A DNA stretch of 8,099 bases from an uncultured Spirochaetaceae bacterium (GTDB lineage: Bacteria; Spirochaetota; Spirochaetia; Treponematales; Treponemataceae). The notes under the pieces are model-generated. The model was not told where the DNA came from. It made no database searches and was given only the letters and a program-made list of their open reading frames with translations. Position 1 is the first letter of the stretch. Every line of letters begins with the position of its first letter. Location: assembly GCA_937875245.1 (NCBI GenBank), contig CALNCH010000070.1:1-8099 (forward strand), in the 5' to 3' direction. Below, one piece after another: positions 1 to 5,614 of this stretch. The position numbers were made by a program, and so were the translations under genes.

Positions 1-1
1 T

Positions 2-1999
2 GAAGGTGAAACAGCTATGGTACAATATTTAATTGAACGAGATGCAAATGTTCAAGCAAAAGATATGAATGGTTCAACTCCTCTTCACGAAGCAGTTCGC
101 CATGGTTACACAAGTATTTTAAAACTTCTTTTAGCAAATAAAGCCAATATCAATATTCAAGATAGTATGGGAAAAACACCATTACTTATTATTACGCCTC
201 AAAAAAGTCAATTAGAAATGTATACCTTACTTTTGTCTAAAGGAGCAAATCCAAACGCAAAAGATTTATATGGTGATACCCCCTTACACATTACTACAAT
301 GACAGGAACAGATACAAAAGTACTCCAGCTTTTAGTAGATGCTGGTGCAGATTTTAATGAACGAAATAAAAAAGGGGTTACACCTTTGGCCTTGTCAGTA
401 GAACGAGGGGACATAGAGCAAATTAAATTTTTTGCAAAACAGGGAGCTGATATTAATGCTGAAGATATGGAAGGAAATACACCTCTTTCACGAGCATTAA
501 ATTCAAAACTTGAAATCACCCAAGCATTACTTAATGCTACAAACATTTTATCTCGAGACTCCTATGGTAATACACCCTTACATGTTGCAATCTTAAATAA
601 AGCAGATATTTCCAAAGTTCGTTTTTTAATTGAATGTGGTTCTGAAGTAAATGCTCGAAATAGAAATGGGGATTCTCCTCTATTTATTTGTGTTCAACAA
701 AATAACAGACAAATTGGTGAACTTTTATTATCAAAAGGAGCAGATGTATTTGCTTCAAATACAGAAAACTTTTCTCCATTAAGACTGGCACTTTCTGCAG
801 GTGGAGAAGTACAAGACTGGATATTAACTTCAGAAGTATTGAAAGCCACAGATGGTATTGGAAATACACCTTTACATTATGCTTCAGAATGGAAACTAGA
901 CAACGCTGTTGCTATTTTGTTGGAAAAAGGTGCAAAACATGATGTACAAAATACTAACGGTGAAACTCCTATCTTTTTTGCAGTAAAATCTGATAGTCCA
1001 ACTACCATTAATTTATTATTTGGAAAAGGTGCCTCTTTAGAACAGAGAGATTTTCTGGGAAACACACCAGTTCACACCGCAATTCGCTATGATGCTCGGG
1101 ATGCACTAAAAACACTAATACTACATAACGCAAATATTAACGCTCAAAACATGTCTGGTAAAACACCTTTACATGAAGCAGCTCGTTCTTCAAAAACCGC
1201 TACAATTACCTTGTTATTAGACAATGGGGCAGATATTAATGCTACTGATTTAACTGGAAAAACACCATTAATCGATGCAATTCAGGGGCAAAATGTAGCA
1301 TTAGTATCACTGTTATTATCTCGCGGTGCATCTCCACTTATTCAGGAAATGTATGGTCGAAACGCGTATCATGAAGCAGTTAGTACAAATAATATTGATA
1401 TTATAAACATTATACGTGAAGCAGGTGGCACTCCATTAGCTCGCGATACTCATGGAAGAACACCATTCTCTTTGGTATTAGACAAAGATGTAAGTTTAAT
1501 TGCTGCAGTTCTTGGAAATGATTTAAATCAGGCAGATTCAGACGGTAATACACCTATACATATTGCCGTAGCTCACAAAGTTAGTACCGAAAAACTACAA
1601 TTGCTTATCAATAACAAGTATCCTGTTAATAGACGAAATAGCGAAGGCGTTACTCCCCTACTTCTTGCAATAAAACAAGGAAATAAAGATTTAACAAGAA
1701 TATTACTCCAAAATGGAGGAGACCCTTATACCTCTGATAATTCGGGAGAATGTGCTGTCAGTTATGCAATTAAAAATAACTGGGATATTTTAAATGTAAT
1801 TGTACAAGTAATAGGAAACAAACGTGATATGTCTGGTGAAAGTATATTGCATTATGCCGCTAAAACTGCAGATGCTGAAACAGTAAAACGCCTTGTTTCC
1901 ATGTCACTGGATAAAAATTTAAAAAATATTAGTGGTGAAACAGCCTATGATGTTGCTATTAGATGGCAACGAAAAGACATTGCTGAATTATTGAAGTAA
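2..1999 (+). CDS. Ankyrin-repeat protein, 5' end outside the window
   Basis: The visible 666 codons are almost entirely ankyrin repeats, about 21 of them, mostly 33 residues long and recognised by the recurring xGxTPLHxA turn and helix followed by LLLxxGAxxNxxD. Ankyrin arrays are protein-binding scaffolds; the partner cannot be told. The first ATG is at 17, with an AAGGTG stretch before it that looks like a ribosome binding site, but the codons at 2-16 read EGETA in the same frame, which is an ankyrin loop, so the gene most likely continues upstream. Any signal peptide is therefore out of sight. The array ends with a capping half-repeat (GETAYDVAI...IAELLK) directly before the TAA, so the C-terminus is complete. 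Several repeats are short (30-31 residues) and recur about every third repeat. A hairpin terminator follows 7 bases after the stop. Family certain; function unknown. Confidence 0.93.
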   Translation, partial: EGETAMVQYLIERDANVQAKDMNGSTPLHEAVRHGYTSILKLLLANKANINIQDSMGKTPLLIITPQKSQLEMYTLLLSKGANPNAKDLYGDTPLHITTMTGTDTKVLQLLVDAGADFNERNKKGVTPLALSVERGDIEQIKFFAKQGADINAEDMEGNTPLSRALNSKLEITQALLNATNILSRDSYGNTPLHVAILNKADISKVRFLIECGSEVNARNRNGDSPLFICVQQNNRQIGELLLSKGADVFASNTENFSPLRLALSAGGEVQDWILTSEVLKATDGIGNTPLHYASEWKLDNAVAILLEKGAKHDVQNTNGETPIFFAVKSDSPTTINLLFGKGASLEQRDFLGNTPVHTAIRYDARDALKTLILHNANINAQNMSGKTPLHEAARSSKTATITLLLDNGADINATDLTGKTPLIDAIQGQNVALVSLLLSRGASPLIQEMYGRNAYHEAVSTNNIDIINIIREAGGTPLARDTHGRTPFSLVLDKDVSLIAAVLGNDLNQADSDGNTPIHIAVAHKVSTEKLQLLINNKYPVNRRNSEGVTPLLLAIKQGNKDLTRILLQNGGDPYTSDNSGECAVSYAIKNNWDILNVIVQVIGNKRDMSGESILHYAAKTADAETVKRLVSMSLDKNLKNISGETAYDVAIRWQRKDIAELLK

Positions 2000-2006
2000 G
2001 CCTATT

Positions 2007-2050
2007 AAAAGATGATTTATTTGCAAATCAAATAAATCATCTTTTTTTTT
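2007..2050 (+). terminator. Intrinsic terminator, probably bidirectional
   Basis: A perfect 17-bp inverted repeat (2007-2023 with 2029-2045, loop CAAAT) is followed by nine T at 2042-2050. It ends the ankyrin gene. The left arm begins with AAAA, so the other strand ends in a shorter U-run and could also stop the leftward TrpR-like gene, whose TAA stop (2049-2051) lies inside the T-tract. Confidence 0.88.
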
Positions 2051-2372
2051 ATTTATCAATCTTTGATAACATCGTTTTAAAAGCACTCTCAGGTTTCTTT
2101 AACTCTCTAGACCCTCTAGTAATCTTACACAAACTCATCTTAAACATTTTTGCAATTTCACGTTGAGTAGTACCCTTCTCTATTTCTTGAATAAGAAGCC
2201 ATCGATTAACAAAATCCTTTAATTCTGCAGAGGTAAATAAACAATGAAAGAAATCTTGAAGTAAGTCAGCATCATCAGTTTTTGCAATAACTTCACATAA
2301 TTGTGTTAACCCTTCATTATATCTTTTTTCAATTTCCTCATCTGTATAATCATATTCACTGTTATTATTCAT
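2049..2372 (-). CDS. TrpR/YerC-family transcriptional regulator
   Basis: A 107-residue protein of the Trp repressor superfamily; E. coli TrpR is 108 residues. These are small all-helical dimeric DNA-binding proteins. The helix-turn-helix is at about residues 68-92, with TTQREIAKMF as the first helix and SLCKITRGSRELK containing the family signature ITRGS. The preceding helix (SAELKDFVNRWLLIQEIEKG) matches the TrpR/YerC core, and the N-terminal 30 residues are acidic. The two Arg positions I align with the tryptophan-contacting R54 and R84 of E. coli TrpR are kept (R57, R86), but the position of S88 is Glu90, so tryptophan as ligand is not assured. No trp genes lie in the window. The gene diverges from a small protein gene over 50 bases that hold repeated ACAGTAT motifs, a plausible autoregulatory operator. 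No Shine-Dalgarno sequence precedes the ATG. Family call strong, ligand unknown. Confidence 0.88.
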   Translation of the reverse strand: MNNNSEYDYTDEEIEKRYNEGLTQLCEVIAKTDDADLLQDFFHCLFTSAELKDFVNRWLLIQEIEKGTTQREIAKMFKMSLCKITRGSRELKKPESAFKTMLSKIDK

Positions 2373-2376
2373 AGGT

Positions 2377-2425
2377 ACAGTATACTTGCTTTCAGATAAA
2401 AAAAACAGTATATTTTAACAGTATG
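2377..2425. promoter_or_regulatory. Divergent control region with ACAGTAT(A/G) repeats
   Basis: The 50-base gap between two divergent genes contains ACAGTATA at 2377-2384 and 2405-2412, and ACAGTATG at 2418-2425, the last overlapping the rightward ATG. For the rightward gene, TTGCTT (2386-2391), a 17-base spacer and TATATT (2409-2414) form a sigma-70-like promoter that would start transcription about two bases before the ATG. On the other strand the repeats read TATACTGT and contain -10-like TATACT hexamers, but no good -35. The adjacent TrpR-like protein is the obvious candidate to bind here; that is inference. Confidence 0.5.
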
Positions 2426-2683
2426 AATGAATCAGTTGAATGGCAAGATGAAACCTATAATCATGTGTTTGAAGAAGAGATTACAGGCTTAAAACGAAGA
2501 ATTACTCATGATAACACCACTACAGTGGCAGATTTAGAAGGTACATTAAAAAACTTGTATATAAGTGAAGGCAATAACTGGGAAGGTCGTGGACCATTAG
2601 GAGATACTGTCATTTCCGCTCAAATAGCAGCCTACGAACACTTTATTTCTGAATGGAAAAAAGAATTAGCTTCTACCAAATAA
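2423..2683 (+). CDS. Small acidic protein of unknown function
   Basis: An 86-residue hypothetical protein. It is acidic at the N-terminus (VEWQDE, VFEEEI), has a predicted helical middle, and carries a well-formed motif ADLEGTLKNLYISEGNNWEGRGPLGD at about residues 36-61 (key residues E39, L42, Y46, W53, G55, G57, D61), followed by a helix (QIAAYEHFISEW). There are no membrane segments, no cysteines and no known catalytic motif. I recall similar small proteins in Treponema but cannot name a function. The start ATG has no Shine-Dalgarno sequence and sits about two bases after the predicted transcription start, so the message may be leaderless. Its last 18 bases overlap the end of tatD on the opposite strand, with no terminator between the convergent genes. 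Normal composition and codon use support a real gene. Confidence 0.8.
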   Translation: MNESVEWQDETYNHVFEEEITGLKRRITHDNTTTVADLEGTLKNLYISEGNNWEGRGPLGDTVISAQIAAYEHFISEWKKELASTK

Positions 2684-3502
2684 ATTTATCGCATTTCTAT
2701 AAATTAATTGACACAAATCTTCTGTAGAAAGAGAGAGGATATTACTTGCATATTCATAGGTATATGGTATGTATAGAGGATTATTTTTTGTTCCCCTCAT
2801 AGGATTAGGTGCTAAATAGGGAGCATCTGTCTCCAATAATAATCTGTCTTTAGGAATAAATTGTAATAAGGCTTTCATTTTTTCCATATCACGCTTTTTG
2901 GCGTATGTTATAGTACCAGAAAATGAAATATAAAAACCTAAGTCTAAAAATTTTCCAACTTCTTCAATTCCATATGAGTAACAATGAATAACACCATTTG
3001 AGGAATTACCATTTTTAAGACAATCAAAAGTTCCTTGAAAGGCATCACGAGAATGTACAATAATCGGCAAATTATGTTTTTTTGCCATTTCAATTTGTGC
3101 TTCAAAGAGTTTTTCTTCTTTTTTATATAAATCTTCTTTGTTCCAATACCTATCTAATCCACATTCCCCTAAAGCACAAATAGAATCAGAATGAACGGTC
3201 AAGATTTCTTCCAATATCCTCAAATCTGCCTCAGAATTGAGGATAACATCAACATCGGGCCATATTCCAACTGAAAAATGTAAAATAGATTCTACATATT
3301 TTTTTACCTCTGGTGAACAATATTGCACCAAGGCCTTATTAAATAGTTTTTTTCTCTCTACGTAGTCATTAGATTTTGTTCCTATATCTAATAAAAAAGG
3401 ATATTTCTTAGTAGCAATTTCTTGAAAAAAATTTGAAATATTTTCACCAGACTCTGGATTTTCCAACATATAATGCAAGTGACAATGGGTATCTGTAAAC
3501 AT
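2666..3502 (-). CDS. tatD: TatD-family metal-dependent hydrolase (putative DNase)
   Basis: A 278-residue TatD-family protein; members are cytoplasmic TIM-barrel metallohydrolases with 3'-5' exonuclease or DNase activity linked to DNA repair. The metal-binding set is complete: HxH in FTDTHCHLH (H6, H8), the glutamate of GECGLDRYW (E113), H150 in PIIVHSRDA, H173 in GVIHCYS, and D226 in LLLETDAPYLAP. The barrel's usual GIHP motif reads GIWP (residues 79-82), a variant I associate with spirochaetes. The ATG at 3502 is preferred over an in-frame ATG at 3538: the extra 12 codons are translated from a T-rich leader (MFFFYYFG), and family members begin just before the TDTHCH motif. The site before the start (AAAGTGGGCAGT) is weak. 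The 3' end overlaps the convergent small gene by 18 bases. Confidence 0.93.
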   Translation of the reverse strand: MFTDTHCHLHYMLENPESGENISNFFQEIATKKYPFLLDIGTKSNDYVERKKLFNKALVQYCSPEVKKYVESILHFSVGIWPDVDVILNSEADLRILEEILTVHSDSICALGECGLDRYWNKEDLYKKEEKLFEAQIEMAKKHNLPIIVHSRDAFQGTFDCLKNGNSSNGVIHCYSYGIEEVGKFLDLGFYISFSGTITYAKKRDMEKMKALLQFIPKDRLLLETDAPYLAPNPMRGTKNNPLYIPYTYEYASNILSLSTEDLCQLIYRNAINLFGRS

Positions 3503-3539
3503 ACTGCCCACTTTACCGAAATAATAAAAAAAAAACAAT

Positions 3540-3567
3540 AAGATATCTTTCTACATAATTGACACAA
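3540..3567 (-). promoter_or_regulatory. Possible tatD promoter
   Basis: On the minus strand, TTGTGT (3567-3562), a 16-base spacer and TATCTT (3545-3540) form a reasonable promoter about 37 bases before the tatD start. The -35 overlaps the TTGACA of the divergent tRNA promoter within the short palindrome-like TTGACACAA. This is weaker than the tRNA promoter and is a motif match only. Confidence 0.35.
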
Positions 3568-3587
3568 AATATTCATTTTGATATAGT
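3559..3587 (+). promoter_or_regulatory. Strong sigma-70-type promoter for tRNA-Leu
   Basis: A perfect TTGACA (3559-3564) and TATAGT (3582-3587) are separated by exactly 17 bases. Transcription would begin near 3594, giving about 15 bases of leader before the mature tRNA. That leader contains GTAAG-GCAA-CTTAC (3594-3607), a five-pair hairpin with a GNRA tetraloop ending one base before the tRNA. Confidence 0.8.
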
Positions 3588-3608
3588 TAGAAAGTAAGGC
3601 AACTTACC

Positions 3609-3694
3609 GCCGGGATGGTGGAATAGGTAGACACAAGGGACTTAAAATCCCTCGGCATTTAAACGCCGTGCCAGTTCGATTCTGGTTCCCGGCA
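3609..3694 (+). tRNA. tRNA-Leu (anticodon UAA)
   Basis: A complete class II tRNA. The acceptor stem GCCGGGA (3609-3615) pairs with TCCCGGC (3687-3693), with discriminator A at 3694. The anticodon stem AGGGA/TCCCT encloses the loop CTTAAAA with anticodon TAA (3643-3645), reading UUA and UUG, the likely dominant Leu codons in this AT-rich genome. The long variable arm CGGC-atttaaac-GCCG is typical of Leu, and the T arm is CCAG-TTCGATT-CTGG. The 3' CCA is not encoded (the bases after the discriminator are CAA), so tRNA nucleotidyltransferase must add it. It has its own promoter and terminator and lies alone between oppositely oriented genes. Confidence 0.97.
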
Positions 3695-3695
3695 C

Positions 3696-3730
3696 AAGAG
3701 CAATCATTCATTTGGTTGCTCTTTTTTTTT
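3696..3730 (+). terminator. Intrinsic terminator of the tRNA gene
   Basis: An 11-bp stem including one G-U pair (3696-3706 with 3713-3723, core AAGAGCAA/TTGCTCTT, loop TTCATT) runs into nine T at 3722-3730. On the minus strand the same hairpin is followed by TGTGCC rather than a U-run, so it should not terminate the cyclase operon efficiently. Confidence 0.9.
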
Positions 3731-3754
3731 GTCTGTATAGTTTTTTATTTTCAT

Positions 3755-5614
3755 TCAATCCTGCAATGAAAATACCTCGACCCCTAAATTACCAGCAATT
3801 TTTAATCTAGAAATATCCATTTTTCTAAAGGTATATTCTTCTTCAGCCCCTAAGGCGACTATACTGTCACCAGAAACAAGAATTTCTTTTTGATATACTT
3901 TCGTTAGAGATTCTAACATTGTTACTGTCTCAACAGCTTTCGAAAGAGTTATTTCATTCATTCTTCTGTCAGCACCTACAGTACCTAAAATTACATTTCC
4001 ATAGTGAACACCAATACCAATAACTAATTCTGGATTCCCATTAGATGCTAAGCAAGCTCTTAATAGTTTCATTTCATTTTGCATTTCTATTGCGCAGGCA
4101 AAAACTTCTTTTGAATTATCAGGAAATAAAGCTATTATCCCATCTCCTAAGTATTTTTCGATAAATCCACCATACTTCCTAATTATTGGTGCAATCCTGA
4201 TTAAATACATATTCAATAAATCAAAGATTTCTTTTCCAGACAAAAATTCTGACAAGGCAGTGAAATTACGAATATCAGCACAAAGCATAGTAATATTCTT
4301 TGAAGTCCAATCTCCTAGTTCAACATCAATGATGTTATTTTTTCGAATTAACTCCAAAAATTGTTGGGGTACAAATCGATAATAGGCGGCATTGGTATTT
4401 TTTAAATTTTCCGTTAATGCAAAAATATCTTTTATAGCTTTTTCATGTTGCCATGCCGTTATTATGGACATAAGTAATACAAATCCTATAAAAGAATATG
4501 GTAAAATCATTGTATTTTGTAAAAAAATCGGTATTAATTGTAAGACTAATACATCATGAATTGCACCTAGAATTAAAATAACAAAACTTAAGATTGTTAA
4601 AATTGCAATCTCCAAACTCATAGTTTTTAAATGAACTAATAATATATATACTGCATACAGTCCAGCAATAATCATGTATATTTCGCTAATAGGTACTAAA
4701 TAATTACTTATTTCTACGGGTACCAGAACAAAGGCAATAATAAGTAGTAGCCCAATAAGTAACACTATTTTTGAAAATAAATTCTTTGCTTTCTCTTTAA
4801 ATAAATCTTGAACATACAATACGAAAAATAACGGAGTAGCGCAAATTGATAAAAATTCAAATTTTAGGTCTAAACTAAAAGGAAATTCAGGGATATATAC
4901 CCTTACCAAAGAAAAGCCAACGGTTAAAATTCGTAAAAGTAAGAAAAAGGTTGCAATAGAAAGATACAAATTATATTTATCTGTGCGTCTGAAAAAAAAG
5001 AGACTTAAGTGATATAAAATAACAATGAAAAGAGCACCAGAAAATAAGAAGGATCTATTAAGACTTTGTGCATATTCTTGTCTTACAACTTTTTCTGTCC
5101 CCAATTTCAATGCAGTCCATACACCACCTTTTCGATACAGATTATTGGAGCAATGCATTACAAAATCAACAGAGCCCTGCTCATCAGGTGTAAATACTGC
5201 AATATTCATTTCTCGGTTAGCTATGGTACCTTTATAGTCCTCTGAAGGCACTCCTTGAGTAGATACTAAAACTCCATTTGCATAGAGGTTTAATGCAGTT
5301 CCGGCTCTATAGAACATAAATATTCCATAGCTTTCATTGGGATCAAGGTCAGTAACTTTCAAATGATAGGTAGCAGAACCTTTACCCTTATCTCCCCTTT
5401 CATCAATATTCATATCGTTCCAAAGAGTAGGAACTACCACTTGTGTTATAGGATCTGGAGCAGTACCATTTAAAAAATCTTGGGGAGAAATAAAAGTATT
5501 CCAATAAAAATCCCAAGGTCCGTCTAATTCCATATATTCAGAGGCAGACAAGGGGAAGGCAGTACAAAATAACAGGAGAATGATACTAGATATTTGAATA
5601 AATCTTGTTTTCAT
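3755..5614 (-). CDS. 7TM-DISM receptor cyclase CycA, metal-binding half (C1-like)
   Basis: A 619-residue membrane receptor with a class III nucleotide cyclase domain, the family that makes cAMP or cGMP from ATP or GTP. A signal peptide (about 1-24, ending PLSA) precedes a periplasmic beta-sandwich sensor (about 28-175, LDGPWDFYW at its start, NNLYRKGGVW near its end). Seven membrane helices follow (roughly 185-207, 214-234, 243-268, 280-299, 304-328, 333-356, 366-386), then a linker with YRFVPQQFLELI and the cyclase domain (about 438-585). Both metal aspartates are present (D447 in LCADIRNFT, D491 in EKYLGDG) with K487. The positions for adenine recognition and transition-state binding are I555, E562 and M566 instead of Thr/Asp, Asn and Arg, in VETVTMLES where active enzymes have VNxxxRLE. 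It should be inactive alone and needs CycB. It overlaps CycB by ATGA with GGAG seven bases before its ATG. The name CycA is mine. Confidence 0.92.
   Translation of the reverse strand: MKTRFIQISSIILLLFCTAFPLSASEYMELDGPWDFYWNTFISPQDFLNGTAPDPITQVVVPTLWNDMNIDERGDKGKGSATYHLKVTDLDPNESYGIFMFYRAGTALNLYANGVLVSTQGVPSEDYKGTIANREMNIAVFTPDEQGSVDFVMHCSNNLYRKGGVWTALKLGTEKVVRQEYAQSLNRSFLFSGALFIVILYHLSLFFFRRTDKYNLYLSIATFFLLLRILTVGFSLVRVYIPEFPFSLDLKFEFLSICATPLFFVLYVQDLFKEKAKNLFSKIVLLIGLLLIIAFVLVPVEISNYLVPISEIYMIIAGLYAVYILLVHLKTMSLEIAILTILSFVILILGAIHDVLVLQLIPIFLQNTMILPYSFIGFVLLMSIITAWQHEKAIKDIFALTENLKNTNAAYYRFVPQQFLELIRKNNIIDVELGDWTSKNITMLCADIRNFTALSEFLSGKEIFDLLNMYLIRIAPIIRKYGGFIEKYLGDGIIALFPDNSKEVFACAIEMQNEMKLLRACLASNGNPELVIGIGVHYGNVILGTVGADRRMNEITLSKAVETVTMLESLTKVYQKEILVSGDSIVALGAEEEYTFRKMDISRLKIAGNLGVEVFSLQD

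Noticed and set aside
208..546. A 112-codon minus-strand frame inside the ankyrin gene
   Set aside because: It is the mirror of ankyrin codons, and its Ser- and Phe-rich pattern repeats with the ankyrin period.
3503..3538. A longer TatD start at an ATG at 3538
   Set aside because: It adds MFFFYYFGKVGS, read from a T-rich leader, before the conserved N-terminal TDTHCH strand.
2706..3568. Repeated AATTGACACAAA at 2706-2717 and 3557-3568
   Set aside because: The first copy lies inside the tatD coding end, with no -10 at a suitable distance and no extended similarity. Chance in AT-rich DNA is likely.
5025..5237. A 70-codon plus-strand frame inside cycA
   Set aside because: It mirrors the conserved sensor domain on the opposite strand and has no ribosome binding site or recognisable motif.
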